Source: Hyphomicrobiales bacterium (GTDB lineage: Bacteria > Pseudomonadota > Alphaproteobacteria > Rhizobiales > Rhizobiaceae). From it: DNA of 64,000 nucleotides. Below are positions 35,446-45,808 of the stretch, piece after piece (position 1 is the stretch's first letter; every line of letters starts with the position of its first letter). The stretch spans positions 61,376 to 125,375 of the forward strand of contig JAJFHU010000012.1 of NCBI GenBank assembly GCA_021775455.1, written 5' to 3'. The notes under the pieces were generated by a model. The model ran no database searches. It had not been told where the DNA came from and saw only the letters and a list, made by a program, of their open reading frames with translations. Both the position numbers and the translations under genes were made by a program.

Positions 35446-35652
35446 ATGCGTAAGCATTCCATCACGATCTGCGGGCACCAGACCAGTTTTTCCATTGAAG
35501 ACGAATTTTACTTGGAACTCCTTGCGATTTGCAAAGCCCGCAAGGTATCGCTGGCTCGTCTCGTTTCGCAAATTGATATCCAACGAAAACCTGGCACAAA
35601 CCTGTCATCTGCCATTCGGTTATTCGTTTTGTCTTCCGTCAAAAGTTCCTGA
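35446..35652 (+). CDS. Ribbon-helix-helix domain protein
   Basis: 68 residues that match the Ribbon_hlx_hlx_4 family: RKHSITICGHQTSFSIEDEF (the strand and first helix) then YLELLAICKARKVSLARLVS and SAIRLFVLSSVKSS at the end. Short proteins of this family are often found beside sspB or fumC in alphaproteobacteria. DNA binding is likely, target unknown. It follows sspB by 14 bases, and is probably in one transcript. It converges with the AsmA-like gene. Confidence 0.8.
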   Translation: MRKHSITICGHQTSFSIEDEFYLELLAICKARKVSLARLVSQIDIQRKPGTNLSSAIRLFVLSSVKSS

Positions 35653-35661
35653 ACACATCAC

Positions 35662-38600
35662 TTACTTGCCGGGAAGTGGAATCCTGGAATTCGAAGCTGG
35701 CTCGGCCGCTTCGACGGGTTGTTCACCTGTAACTTGCTTGTTGCTATGCGATTCAACTGGCTCTGGAACAGTTGTTGGAGCCTGCAACTGTTCCTTTATT
35801 GCTTCAATTATCGGATCGGTGTTTTCCTGACTTTGCAAGTCGGCTTCAGCGTCTTCTGTCTTACGCAGTTCTTCCGCCAAATGCTCCTCCTCAGTAATTC
35901 TGGCTTCCTCCGCTTTACGGGCTGCCTCAACTTTGCGCGCCTCTTCGGCTTCCCTTTCCAACCTGAGCTGCTCTTCCAGTAGTCGGCGTTCTTCTTCCTT
36001 TCGTTCGCGATACAATTCCTTGGCCCGTGCGAGTTGGATTTCACGACTTAGTCGCTGGGTCTCCAGCACCGAAGCTTCCATCATCTCGACCCTGCGCTGA
36101 CTGCGTTCGAAAGCACGTAGCGACAGATATCCTTCCAGAAGACCGGTATCAATTTTGGTTTCCGGTTGGTCCAGACTACCCAACCACGAAAGCCCGATCT
36201 CTGGGTCGGCGCCGACAATCGCTTCCTTCCCGGGATCGAAACGCACCGCGGCTTCAGCCTCCAATTGCCCCTCCATCAAACCAATCGCGACATTCCCGGT
36301 CAAATCCGAATTTAGTGTTTCGGTTCTCAGATTTCGCAAATTCAAGCGGCCCTGACTGATTGTGAATGCATTTTCAATATCTCCAATATCCATACGGTTG
36401 CGAAGTATGAATTCCCTTACCAGTGCGGCAACAACTTCAGGTGTAACGTCAAAATTGTCTACGTCAGTCTTGGCCAGCAGTTCCGAAAATCCATTGGGGT
36501 CCATTCCAGTCAATTTACCTCCATTCAAATTCATCACACCATCTCCGGAAGAAGCGGAAATCATGCCGGCAACACTTTTCCCGGAGGCTTGAATTGAGCC
36601 ATTTGTCGAGAGTCTTCCCTCAGCTATATCAGGCAAGCCAACTAATTCGAGTATTGACCTCATACCGAGATTTTTTACTTGATATCGAAGATCGCCAGAA
36701 GCCGTACCCTCGATATTCTTCAGACCCAGCGAGGTCTCTAGCTCTCCCCCAAAGACATTCAATCGAAATTGACTGAAATTTACTGCTCCATTCAACACTT
36801 CCAACTTGCCTGTAGCATTCGACGCAATTATGCCTCCGCCAAGGTCAGCTTGTTTGCTGACGAGGTTGAATTTTGCATCTGCCAGATCATAAAAGGATTT
36901 CCCGAACTCCGCAGTACTCCATAACGCTCCTTCTTCAGCAGAAAGTAATGAAACATCCAAACCGAGCACTCCGGCCGCCACCGACGGGAACGACAATTTA
37001 TCGATATCCAGGTTGCCCGAGATCAAGGGCCGCTCCAGACCATCGCGAACGAGCACAGCATCGCCGGTAAAATTGTTGCCACCTACTTGACCGGACAGAG
37101 AATTGAATTTTGTAACAGTCGATTGATGGTCAACCTGAACCGTCGCGGAAATCGGCATTTTTTCATCCAGCCCGATACCGGGTAACTGAAATCCGGAAAC
37201 CTGCAGCCAGGGGGTAAAATCACGAGACCCGAGTGTGAGATTCATCTCACCAAAATAATCGTGGCCATTATTGGTCGTCATTGTTCCGTGCGCAGCCAGA
37301 TTTGTTCCAGGTGCATCAATTGCAATCAAGGTAGCCAGTTCACCATTTGGTACACCAGCCGCCTCAACATTGATTACCATCGGGCCATCGACATCAATGG
37401 GCAACGTTTCAAATCCGATCTGCCTGAGGAGTGACGCCGGCATGAGATTGGAAAGCATCAGGTTTATATTCAGCTCTGAACCTTCAAGTTGATCAAATCC
37501 ACCATCGAAACTGGTGCGCAAATTAATTGTTGTTCCGCCCGAAACTCCCTTGAGCAAAACCTGCCCTTTGGACTGGTCACCACTTGTAGTAGTGTCAAAT
37601 TCAATTTCGAGTTTCGTATTTTTGGTAAACTCTGCGTTTGATCGAAGGCGGGCGATAATTGGAAGTTCTTCAAGATAACGAGATGCCAGGGAAAGCAGCC
37701 CCTGGCCATTTTTGGCTTTCACTGAAAGTTTCATGTTGCCGTTGGGCTTGGCAAAAACATTTTCAATGCGCCCGCTACTTTTGATTTCAGCACCAAAAAA
37801 GTCTTGGGCATTCAAACGATTAATTGAGACTGCACCATCGTGAACTTGCAGGTGTGTATCGACTTCCCTGGCAGCAAAACCCTTTCCAGCCAGGGTTCCT
37901 TCCAACCTCTTTGCTGCAATCTGGACATCAAAATCCTGGCGCGCATTTTGTGAATTATCGGACTGTCCTACTAAAGAATAAATCGCTCTTAGATCATCAA
38001 GAACAATTTTTTCCCCTTCAAGATTTGCGATGATCGCCGATGAGCCATCATCTGACAGAAGTCGGTGAACAGTACCATTCATGATCGCCTGATCCAGGAT
38101 CATCTCCATTTCTTCAAGCAAAATTTGTTCATGCGACAAGGATACTCTGGCTGTAATCCCTGCAGAATTCAATTTGCGAAACGCTGGATCTACCTCACCT
38201 GCAACCCATGCAGCAAAACCAGTTGGTTGGCGTGAAGCCAACGTCAGATTTCCATCGAACCCAAAATCCTCCCGCAATCCAAGTCGACCCGCAGCTTCAA
38301 TTTTTGTGTTTCCCGGCAATATTGCTGAAAGCGAACGCACCGCCCAACCGGTACCGTGCGGTTTCACATTTGCAGAAATTTCCCGAATAAGCGTATCGCC
38401 GGCAACAATGGCAGGAAGCACGATATCAATCTGGCCATCAATCGTCGGAACAGGAATCCGTTCCAGTACAGAACGCAGAGCCCCAATCCTCTCGCCAATG
38501 CCAACACCTGCCTTGTTCTCTTCAACGTTACCAATTCGATCGAGATCAATCTGCCGCCCATCTGCTGTCAACTTGAACAGTAGTTGGTCACGAAATGTCA

Positions 38601-39486
38601 CCATTCCATCGCCAGTTATAGTGTAGGGATCCTCGCGGGGGCCTGCTTCAAGCCTGTACTCTGAAATCGCAATCGCTTCTGGTGATCCGTCAAATTTGCC
38701 TTCAACCATGATGGGCAGCGCTTCACCATGGCCAAATGCGCTATCACCAACCAGAGGCGAAATTTGAAAATCACCGCGCCAGTTTAAAACCTGTTCTTCT
38801 AGCCGAACAGGTCCATCCAGGATTAAGCGGTAGGGTTGCTCATCCTGTTCAGCTTCAATCCGGACACGCACTGCACCGCTATCTTGTACGCTGCCAGTCG
38901 AAATTCTGAATTCTGCCTGTTTGCCTTCGAACAAGCCATTCGCTTCAATGCGCCACGGGCCCAAGAGTGAGTTTGCGCTCAGCTTTGCCTGAACATTTTC
39001 AAAAGTAATTGCCCGTCCGTTGGCCAAGCCATTAATCGCAATCGAGGCATCTTTGACGTCGAGTCTGTCAAGTTTTATGCGCCCGGGATCAACAAGTGGC
39101 TCCTTGCGATCAGTCCAGGCAACCATCCCGTTTTCCTCAACTTCAAGATTAACCTGAGGTCGGACCATAGTCATATCGACAATCCGCACTTCGCCTGAAA
39201 GAAAAGGCATCAGTTCCGCATTTAGTGAAAAGCGCTCAACCGTCATCAGCGGTGAGCCGTCCGCATTTTCCCCCACTTCAAGATTTTCAAAACTGACCGA
39301 TGGAAGTGGTAATACCCTGAGCTTCACACCCCCACCAACCCTTACGGGTTGACCGGCAATCAAGGATGCTTCGCGCTCGAAATCTTCCTTGTAGGCACTC
39401 CAGTCTATCAAAAGAGGTGCGATTAACGCCGTAAACAGCGCCAATACAATCAAGCCGCCTACAGTGACAAACACTCGATACAGCAA
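35662..39486 (-). CDS. AsmA-like outer-membrane biogenesis protein
   Basis: 1274 residues. One N-terminal span (VFVTVGGLIVLALFTALIA) anchors a very long periplasmic region of repeated beta-rich AsmA/TamB-like strands. The C-terminal AsmA domain has GDGVMNLNGGKLTGMDPNGF and FTISQGRLNLRNLRTETLNS. A charged helical, probably coiled-coil segment (RELYRERKEEERRLLEEQ-type, residues about 1165-1225) precedes the Pro-rich end; it is highly repetitive in Glu/Ala/Arg. Bridge-like lipid transport between the membranes has been proposed for the family. The start is a TTG at 39486; a later start is possible. Confidence 0.9.
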   Translation of the reverse strand: MLYRVFVTVGGLIVLALFTALIAPLLIDWSAYKEDFEREASLIAGQPVRVGGGVKLRVLPLPSVSFENLEVGENADGSPLMTVERFSLNAELMPFLSGEVRIVDMTMVRPQVNLEVEENGMVAWTDRKEPLVDPGRIKLDRLDVKDASIAINGLANGRAITFENVQAKLSANSLLGPWRIEANGLFEGKQAEFRISTGSVQDSGAVRVRIEAEQDEQPYRLILDGPVRLEEQVLNWRGDFQISPLVGDSAFGHGEALPIMVEGKFDGSPEAIAISEYRLEAGPREDPYTITGDGMVTFRDQLLFKLTADGRQIDLDRIGNVEENKAGVGIGERIGALRSVLERIPVPTIDGQIDIVLPAIVAGDTLIREISANVKPHGTGWAVRSLSAILPGNTKIEAAGRLGLREDFGFDGNLTLASRQPTGFAAWVAGEVDPAFRKLNSAGITARVSLSHEQILLEEMEMILDQAIMNGTVHRLLSDDGSSAIIANLEGEKIVLDDLRAIYSLVGQSDNSQNARQDFDVQIAAKRLEGTLAGKGFAAREVDTHLQVHDGAVSINRLNAQDFFGAEIKSSGRIENVFAKPNGNMKLSVKAKNGQGLLSLASRYLEELPIIARLRSNAEFTKNTKLEIEFDTTTSGDQSKGQVLLKGVSGGTTINLRTSFDGGFDQLEGSELNINLMLSNLMPASLLRQIGFETLPIDVDGPMVINVEAAGVPNGELATLIAIDAPGTNLAAHGTMTTNNGHDYFGEMNLTLGSRDFTPWLQVSGFQLPGIGLDEKMPISATVQVDHQSTVTKFNSLSGQVGGNNFTGDAVLVRDGLERPLISGNLDIDKLSFPSVAAGVLGLDVSLLSAEEGALWSTAEFGKSFYDLADAKFNLVSKQADLGGGIIASNATGKLEVLNGAVNFSQFRLNVFGGELETSLGLKNIEGTASGDLRYQVKNLGMRSILELVGLPDIAEGRLSTNGSIQASGKSVAGMISASSGDGVMNLNGGKLTGMDPNGFSELLAKTDVDNFDVTPEVVAALVREFILRNRMDIGDIENAFTISQGRLNLRNLRTETLNSDLTGNVAIGLMEGQLEAEAAVRFDPGKEAIVGADPEIGLSWLGSLDQPETKIDTGLLEGYLSLRAFERSQRRVEMMEASVLETQRLSREIQLARAKELYRERKEEERRLLEEQLRLEREAEEARKVEAARKAEEARITEEEHLAEELRKTEDAEADLQSQENTDPIIEAIKEQLQAPTTVPEPVESHSNKQVTGEQPVEAAEPASNSRIPLPGK

Positions 39487-39560
39487 CGCCGTTCTCCAGG
39501 AGCTATTCTGCTCTTGCCAGATGCGGACCAGCCCTTCGTCCGCATGCTGTTGAATTTCAA

Positions 39561-41000
39561 TTAGTCCCCCAGACCAAGTACCTTTCCGGGGTTCATAACA
39601 TTATCCGGATCTATGGCTTTTTTTAGAGCGGCCATTACATCAGCGCCTGCCCCATGTTCCAGCCGAACGAAACGCCGCTTGCCCTGGCCAATACCATGTT
39701 CGCCAGTACAGGTGCCTTCCATGGCCAATGCGCGCATGGCAAGTTTCTCCATCACCTCTTCTGCGCGAGCCACCTCAGCTGCATCCTCTTTGTCAACAAG
39801 CAGGAGAGCATGAAAATTTCCATCTCCCACGTGACCTACAACGGGTCCATACAAGCCAGCCTGTTCAATATCTTGTTGTGTTTCCACAATGCACTCTGCC
39901 AGACGTGATATCGGTACGCAAACATCAGTCGATATGCCAAGTTTTCCAGGCTTCTGTGCAACCACTGCCCAATATACATCGTGCCGGGCAGCCCACAACC
40001 GGTTGCGTTCTTCTGTTGTGCTAACCCATTCATATCCTTCACCGTCATATTCTTCTGCAATCGCATTAAACATTTCCGCCTGCTCTTTAACACCTTGCGT
40101 GGACCCGTGAAATTCCAGCAACAGCATGGGTTTTACGGGGTTAGACAGGCCCGAATATTCATTTACTGCTGTTACAGTTTCCGCATCCATAAGTTCGATC
40201 CGAGCCATTGGGATGCCGGACTGCATGGCATGTATTGTAGTATTGCAGGCAGCTTCCACCGTTGGAAATGAACAAATTGCTGCAGATATTGATTCAGGGA
40301 TTCCCTGGAGACGCAAAGTCAGTTCAGTAATGATCCCAAGGGTACCTTCAGAACCAACAAACAAACGGGTCAAATCATATCCGGCTGCAGATTTCCTTGC
40401 TCTGTTGCCGGTCTTGACCACGCGACCATCCGGCAAAACGGCTGTCAGGCTGATCACATTTTCACGCATGGTTCCATAGCGTACTGCGTTTGTACCAGAA
40501 GCCCTGGTCGCTGCCATCCCTCCCAGCGAAGCATCGGCGCCGGGATCAATTGGGAAAAACAGTCCGGTATCACGCAGGTAATCGTTGAGTTGCTTTCGGG
40601 TTACGCCAGCCTGGACCGTTACATCGAGATCCTCTGCATTGACAGAGATAATCTTGTTCATTCCGCTGACATCAATTGATATGCCTCCAGCCGGTGCATT
40701 GACACCACCCTCCAGGGATGTGCCGGTGCCAAAAGGGATAATGGGTACCTTGTGTTCCGCACAAACCCGAACAACGTCCCGAACTTCTTCGGTTGAATAT
40801 GCGAATATTACCGCGTCTGGAAGTTGGCTCGGTATGTAGGTAACGGTGTGGCTGTGCTGCTCCCGTAATGCATGCGAAGTTTTCAGACTCTCACCAAATC
40901 GCTGTTTCAAAATTCCAACAGCAGTCGCAATTCCGTCTTCATTGCGTTCCAGTTCTTCCAGGTCCTTTAGGGCCAATTTTGAGCTCCCGCGTCTCCACAA
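39561..41000 (-). CDS. FAD-linked 2-hydroxyacid dehydrogenase (D-lactate/glycolate type)
   Basis: 479 residues, vanillyl-alcohol-oxidase-type FAD fold. The FAD-binding region includes VPIIPFGTGTSLEGGVNAP, then GADASLGGMAATRASGTNAV and FVGSEGTLGIITELTLRL. The substrate domain contains LLLEFHGSTQGV and HVGDGNFHALLL, with VEMEMEKLAMRALAMEGTCTGEHGIGQGK-like active-site Glu-His near the end (EGTCTGEHGIGQGKR). Homologues include D-lactate dehydrogenase (cytochrome) and GlcD. No GlcE/GlcF genes adjoin it, so a one-subunit DLD-like enzyme is likely. The TTG start at 41000 is uncertain. Confidence 0.9.
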   Translation of the reverse strand: MWRRGSSKLALKDLEELERNEDGIATAVGILKQRFGESLKTSHALREQHSHTVTYIPSQLPDAVIFAYSTEEVRDVVRVCAEHKVPIIPFGTGTSLEGGVNAPAGGISIDVSGMNKIISVNAEDLDVTVQAGVTRKQLNDYLRDTGLFFPIDPGADASLGGMAATRASGTNAVRYGTMRENVISLTAVLPDGRVVKTGNRARKSAAGYDLTRLFVGSEGTLGIITELTLRLQGIPESISAAICSFPTVEAACNTTIHAMQSGIPMARIELMDAETVTAVNEYSGLSNPVKPMLLLEFHGSTQGVKEQAEMFNAIAEEYDGEGYEWVSTTEERNRLWAARHDVYWAVVAQKPGKLGISTDVCVPISRLAECIVETQQDIEQAGLYGPVVGHVGDGNFHALLLVDKEDAAEVARAEEVMEKLAMRALAMEGTCTGEHGIGQGKRRFVRLEHGAGADVMAALKKAIDPDNVMNPGKVLGLGD

Positions 41001-41091
41001 ATCGCATTGTTACTGCACCAATTGCCCCTTGCAAACCCTTTGAGACATCAGCCCTTTCATTCGATGTTGGTATTGCGCCCGGCCAACTCGT

Positions 41092-42780
41092 GTGAAACAA
41101 CCGATATATGTACAAATTGATTCCGTAATTGTGATGCCACAGCTACCGGATATTTTTCTTAAGCTTAAATCGATCATCGTAAAGTGGGTCGAACCAAACA
41201 TCGCGGAATTTGTTTCCTCGCGGCAGGTTCACGTTTGGCTTGCGGTAATTATCATCGGCACTGGCGTATCAATCGCAGCAATCCTGTTTCGTGAACTCAT
41301 TGGCTTGTTCCAGTTTGTCTGGTTGGGGAAAACCGGAGAAACTATTTCTGATACTATACGCGAATTGCCCTGGTATGTTGTTTTGCTGGCCCCGGCGATC
41401 GGTGGTGCACTGGTGGGATGGGGCCTTGTAAACCTTCTTCCCCATCGACGAACTGGTGGTGTGGCCGATGTCATCGAGGCAAGAACGCTTGAAGGGCGTG
41501 ACATCGAATTGAAACCTGCCCTTTGGTCAGGCGTATTGACGGCACTCTCGCTGGGCGCTGGAGCGAGCGCCGGACGCGAGGGTCCGATTGTGCATTTGGG
41601 TGCTGCGATCGCAACCGCCATGTCTCGCAAGATGAAGCTACCCGCCTGGAGCCATAAAACATTGCTGGCAAGTGGCGTTGCTGCGGCAGTGTCCGCATCA
41701 TTTAATGCACCGATTGCCGGTGTGCTGTTCGCTCATGAAGTTATATTGGGGCATTATTCCCGCCGTTCCTTTGTCCCGATTGTGATTGCATCAGTCGGTG
41801 GTACCGTCTTCTCGCGGCTATGGTTCGGCAATATTGCTGCTTTTGATATCCCGGATTACCAGCTTACTTCCTATTGGGAGATTCCAGCATTTGTGTTGCT
41901 GGGCCTGACCTGTGCCGTGGTTTCCGTCCTGTTCCAGTTTGCACTTGTCAGCACAGATTACGTCGCTCGTCTCGTTTCGGTCTCCCTCTATGTCCGGCCA
42001 ATCATTGGCGGACTTTTGATCGGTGCAATCGCATTGATATATCCACAAGTGCTCGGCGTCGGTTATGAAGCTACAGACCAGGCACTGAGAAATCAATTGA
42101 CACTCGAAATCATGCTTGGCCTTTTGGTTGCGAAAACTGCTGCTACAGCAATTACACTGGCATCCCGATTTGGCGGTGGAGTCTTTTCACCGGCCCTTTA
42201 TCTGGGTGCAATGACCGGAGGTGCATTTGGATTGATCGCCTCTGGCGTTTTTCCGGAATTCTCTTCCAGCCAGGGGCTCTATTCAATTCTGGGAATGGGG
42301 GCCGTTGCTGCTGCAGTCCTCGGCGCACCGTTCTCCACAACAATGATTGTCTTCGAATTGACAGGCGGATATGCACTTACCATGGCGCTGCTGCTGGCAG
42401 TTTCGATTTCAACCGGCATCAACCAGGCAATCCACGGGCATTCCTATTTTGAATGGCAATTGGAACTACGCGGATTGTTCCTCAGGGACGGCCCCCACAA
42501 ATACCTGATGCGAACCACAAAAGTTCGCGATTTCATGCGACCTGCTGAAGAAACTGCCAATTTTGAAATTCTCAGCGACGAAGAGGCAGAAACAGCCCTC
42601 AAACCAACGGACAACCTCGAAAAAGCCCTTCGGGCATTTGACGATGGCGCTTACCAGCAATTGCCGGTGGTTGAAGAAAACGCGCCAAAGCGGGTAGTCG
42701 GATGGGCAACCCAGGTTCGTGCGCTCGCTCGCTTTAACAAGGCGCTGGTGGACGTGAGCGAGGAAGAACATCGCCAGTGA
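41092..42780 (+). CDS. ClC family chloride channel/transporter
   Basis: 562 residues with the ClC fold repeated in two halves. GAGASAGREGPIVHLGAAIA carries the gating Glu in GREGP; FNAPIAGVLFAHEVIL and GGGVFSPALYLGAMTGGAFG are the other signature segments. The C-terminus has one CBS-like motif region (LEKALRAFDDGAYQQLPVVEE), likely the remains of a regulatory pair. Whether it is a channel or a proton exchanger cannot be decided. The frame begins at GTG 41092 (an ATG at 41134 is also possible). The stop lies 4 bases from the DUF3750 stop on the opposite strand. Confidence 0.9.
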   Translation: MKQPIYVQIDSVIVMPQLPDIFLKLKSIIVKWVEPNIAEFVSSRQVHVWLAVIIIGTGVSIAAILFRELIGLFQFVWLGKTGETISDTIRELPWYVVLLAPAIGGALVGWGLVNLLPHRRTGGVADVIEARTLEGRDIELKPALWSGVLTALSLGAGASAGREGPIVHLGAAIATAMSRKMKLPAWSHKTLLASGVAAAVSASFNAPIAGVLFAHEVILGHYSRRSFVPIVIASVGGTVFSRLWFGNIAAFDIPDYQLTSYWEIPAFVLLGLTCAVVSVLFQFALVSTDYVARLVSVSLYVRPIIGGLLIGAIALIYPQVLGVGYEATDQALRNQLTLEIMLGLLVAKTAATAITLASRFGGGVFSPALYLGAMTGGAFGLIASGVFPEFSSSQGLYSILGMGAVAAAVLGAPFSTTMIVFELTGGYALTMALLLAVSISTGINQAIHGHSYFEWQLELRGLFLRDGPHKYLMRTTKVRDFMRPAEETANFEILSDEEAETALKPTDNLEKALRAFDDGAYQQLPVVEENAPKRVVGWATQVRALARFNKALVDVSEEEHRQ

Positions 42781-42784
42781 GGAG

Positions 42785-43579
42785 TTAATGTTCCACCTCG
42801 GTTTCGGCGATGGCTGATCGCATGTCGGCCAATCCCACTCTGCCAAATCCGGGAATTTTAATTGCCGGATTCATTATATCAATTCCTGCCACTAATCCCA
42901 TGAAATGAATCTCGAATCCATTGCGTGCGCCGAGTGCAAAGCCGGCCATCCCATCCCAGTTCACAATGAGATTTTTCCAATCTGGATCAAGTTGGTACCA
43001 ACGACCTCCACCAAGGAAATCCCGTCCAACAGCGTTCGATGGAAGTGCAATCCCAAGCTCCGGTACAGCATTTACCACATACCCAATGAAACTGTTTGAG
43101 TTCGGCCCGGGCCAAATCCTGTACCCTCCGGGATTTGCGTGTGGATAATCCAGAATCGCCGCTTCGATTTTAGGCACCAGGAATTTCGCCTGCTCTCCAC
43201 GGGCCTGGAATACAACTTTCGGTGGGTTGGAATACCATCTGCCATCCGCAGCAAAAGCATTGTGCCTTACCGACTGCCCCCAACCAAGTTTGTCATAGCG
43301 GTTGTATTTCAAACCACCTGCATCTTTTGTGACGATCCAGCTGTGAAGCGCGAGGGCTCCCTTCATACCGCCGGTCCGCGCTACCATGACATACACCGCT
43401 GCTGATTGATCACTCGACGCTGCAGGCAAAATACCAGCACTTTCCCAATTGGCCTTTCGCCATCCGCTCGGGCGATCTTGTATACTCCACCACCCAAGTG
43501 CTGAAAAAGCGGGCAGCAGAAATAGAATAAACACAAACAGAAAAATGCGTTTGAGAACTCGGAATTCAAATGTAAGCAA
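42785..43579 (-). CDS. DUF3750 family membrane-anchored protein
   Basis: 264 residues. One N-terminal span (IFLFVFILFLLPAFSALGWW) is followed by a globular domain with VYVMVARTGGMKGALALHSW and PGPNSNSFIGYVVNAVPELG, and FLGGGRWYQLDPDWKNLIV, all conserved in DUF3750. The HSW...NSF arrangement resembles a papain-like or transglutaminase-like active site, but Cys is absent. The start is TTG 43579. Function unknown; often chromosomal in Rhizobiales and Rhodobacterales. Confidence 0.8.
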   Translation of the reverse strand: MLTFEFRVLKRIFLFVFILFLLPAFSALGWWSIQDRPSGWRKANWESAGILPAASSDQSAAVYVMVARTGGMKGALALHSWIVTKDAGGLKYNRYDKLGWGQSVRHNAFAADGRWYSNPPKVVFQARGEQAKFLVPKIEAAILDYPHANPGGYRIWPGPNSNSFIGYVVNAVPELGIALPSNAVGRDFLGGGRWYQLDPDWKNLIVNWDGMAGFALGARNGFEIHFMGLVAGIDIMNPAIKIPGFGRVGLADMRSAIAETEVEH

Positions 43580-43643
43580 TTAAGGCCCCAGGCTGACTAT
43601 CGAGTGCGAGTGTTAGCCCCCAAATATGGAAAATTGATGAAAT

Positions 43644-45224
43644 TCAAGCCGACATACGGCGCACATTTTCAATAGCATCACGATTTTCCTCGACCTCTTT
43701 CTGCTTCCCGTTCAAGGCGTAAGTCAAGACTTCCAGTAAATCAGCAGAGCGGCAAGGCTTTGTCAGATGGCCTTGGATATCGAGTTCTGATATTGGTGTT
43801 CCTTCTTCAGTTGCGTTGATATCTGTCAACATGACAACGGGGATGTTGGCAAACTGCGGCATTGATCTCATGCATTTAAGCACATGCTCGCCATTGAAAT
43901 TCGGCATTTGGTAATCAAGCAATATACATTGGACCGGTAAGCTCCTTTTAGTTGACAGCTCCAAAAACTTGAGCGCAGCTGAGCCGGAATCAACGAATGC
44001 GCAGTCCACCTTCCAAAGAAGCAACTGTTCCCGCAAAATGGCTTGGCTGATTTCATTGTCATCAACGACAAGTATTCTCGATCCGGCAACTTCCGAATTA
44101 CATTCTGTAGTGTTTGCCAAACGTCCAACAGGCAATTCGATGTCGAACCAGCACTTGTTTCCTTCACCCAGCAGGCTATCTACTTGCAACTTGCCTCCCA
44201 TTAAGCGGACAAGTGAAAATGCAATATAGAACCCTAAATTGACTGTTTCCGCATCATCGCCGATCGCACCTCCAATCAATAAAAATTCTTCCCTGATGAC
44301 TCTCAGAGTCTCCTCTGCAACGCCAATTCCTGTATCCTGAACTTCCAGTCTTATTCTTTGGCAATCATCTGAACCTCCCTCAAGTGCGGCAATGTTGCAA
44401 AACACATGCCCCCTTTCGGTATATTTTATGGCATTGCCTATTAGATTCATCAAAATCTGCCGAATCCGAAAAACATCACCTATCAGATATTGAGGTAAAC
44501 GAGGGTCAACCCGAATTATTAACTCAATATCTTTTTCAAAGGCCCCTTGCGCCAGCGATGCCACAATTTCCTCCGTCAGTTCAACGGGACGAAATGTAAC
44601 GGGCTCAAGCTCCATCTCTCCGGAGTTCAATTTCGAAAAGTCGAGAATATCATTGATAATTGCCAACAATTCACTACTGGACTTCTGGATTATATCTGTG
44701 AACATTTTTTGCCTTGCGGATAGTTCGGTACCTGCAAGTAACTCCGCCATTCCGATCACACCATTCATTGGTGTACGAATCTCATGACTCATGTTGGCAA
44801 GAAAATCTGCTTTGGAATGTTCAGTATCCATCATCTTGCCTGTGATTTTCTCCAGGGCAACAGATTTTTCTTGAAGTTTTAACTGCGCGGCACCGAGTTC
44901 TCTTTCGGTTGGCAAAAACAGAAACGGTATCGCCCCCAGAGTAAGAAGGATTACAATCACTGATGCCGAAAGGGACGCAATGAATAGCAGGTCTGACAAT
45001 TGCTGGATATCAGCCAGCCCCCCAAGGACATGCCGGGGGATCTCATCGGCAGCGGCCAGTGTGCCATCAATCTGCTTTTGACGTTGATAGATTTTCCATC
45101 CAACAACACTCGACACGATTGGAACAAGCACCAGCAGGCACGTGAGAACAACATACCCGGTTCTAAATATAGCAGATGAAATCAACCCCCCTTTTTGACT
45201 TCCCTTCTGTTCCGTCCCTGGCAT
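43644..45224 (-). CDS. Hybrid sensor histidine kinase with receiver domain
   Basis: 526 residues. Two N-terminal spans (about 20-42 and 80-105) frame a short loop. HisKA has [19 protein letters not shown] with the phospho-accepting His. HATPase_c has the N box [14 protein letters not shown] and G1 [11 protein letters not shown]. The lid and G2 box are atypical: [16 protein letters not shown] replaces the usual GTGLGLAIS, so ATP binding may be altered. The C-terminal receiver contains [16 protein letters not shown], the phospho-acceptor Asp in [14 protein letters not shown], and VVMLTD. The signal and downstream partner are unknown. Confidence 0.88.
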   Translation of the reverse strand: MPGTEQKGSQKGGLISSAIFRTGYVVLTCLLVLVPIVSSVVGWKIYQRQKQIDGTLAAADEIPRHVLGGLADIQQLSDLLFIASLSASVIVILLTLGAIPFLFLPTERELGAAQLKLQEKSVALEKITGKMMDTEHSKADFLANMSHEIRTPMNGVIGMAELLAGTELSARQKMFTDIIQKSSSELLAIINDILDFSKLNSGEMELEPVTFRPVELTEEIVASLAQGAFEKDIELIIRVDPRLPQYLIGDVFRIRQILMNLIGNAIKYTERGHVFCNIAALEGGSDDCQRIRLEVQDTGIGVAEETLRVIREEFLLIGGAIGDDAETVNLGFYIAFSLVRLMGGKLQVDSLLGEGNKCWFDIELPVGRLANTTECNSEVAGSRILVVDDNEISQAILREQLLLWKVDCAFVDSGSAALKFLELSTKRSLPVQCILLDYQMPNFNGEHVLKCMRSMPQFANIPVVMLTDINATEEGTPISELDIQGHLTKPCRSADLLEVLTYALNGKQKEVEENRDAIENVRRMSA

Positions 45225-45332
45225 GAAGCCCTCACAACGATCAGAAAAGTAAAAAGAGTATTCTGAACTGCAACTTAGAGTGGAATAGTTAAATAATTCC
45301 TAGCTTTGATTGCAAGTGGCACCAATCATCTA

Positions 45333-45782
45333 TCAAGTGCGATTATCATCCAGCCAAACACGAATTTTTTCTAGCACCGGGATACCAGCTTCAATCTCAC
45401 TCACACTGAAAGTATTTACGAAATCGGCCATCGCCTCAGCAATGAACTTTGCCGCCTCTTGATGCGCACTCGATCCGGCTTTCGAAATGGACACCAGTTT
45501 CGACCGACCATCGCTTTCATGGGGTGCAATTTCTACGAAACCCTTTTTCTCAAGCTGTTTCAGCGTGTTGGTCATTGCGCCCTTGGTCACCTGAAAGGCA
45601 TTAGCCAGTTCGAGCGGAGATTTCGGTGGAAGTCCACGTGAAAAATGATTGAGCAAGGTAAACTGCGACATTGTCAAACCGTGCGGAAGCACCCGTTCCA
45701 CCCGGTTTGTCGCCAGTTGATTGATAATTCCGATTTCGTTGAAGAAACGAAAGTACGTATCTGCTTGGTTGTTTTCAGTCAT
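45333..45782 (-). CDS. MarR family transcriptional regulator
   Basis: 149 residues, winged-helix MarR fold. The DNA-recognition region is SPLELANAFQVTKGAMTNTLK, and the wing is KGFVEIAPHESDGRSKLVSI, with the conserved DGR. It follows the nitroreductase-like gene by 26 bases on the same strand, so the operon carries its own repressor. The two palindromes at 47022-47056, in front of that first gene, are probable operators. Confidence 0.88.
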   Translation of the reverse strand: MTENNQADTYFRFFNEIGIINQLATNRVERVLPHGLTMSQFTLLNHFSRGLPPKSPLELANAFQVTKGAMTNTLKQLEKKGFVEIAPHESDGRSKLVSISKAGSSAHQEAAKFIAEAMADFVNTFSVSEIEAGIPVLEKIRVWLDDNRT

Positions 45783-45808
45783 TCAAACCCTTTCATGCGT
45801 ACCGCCCG

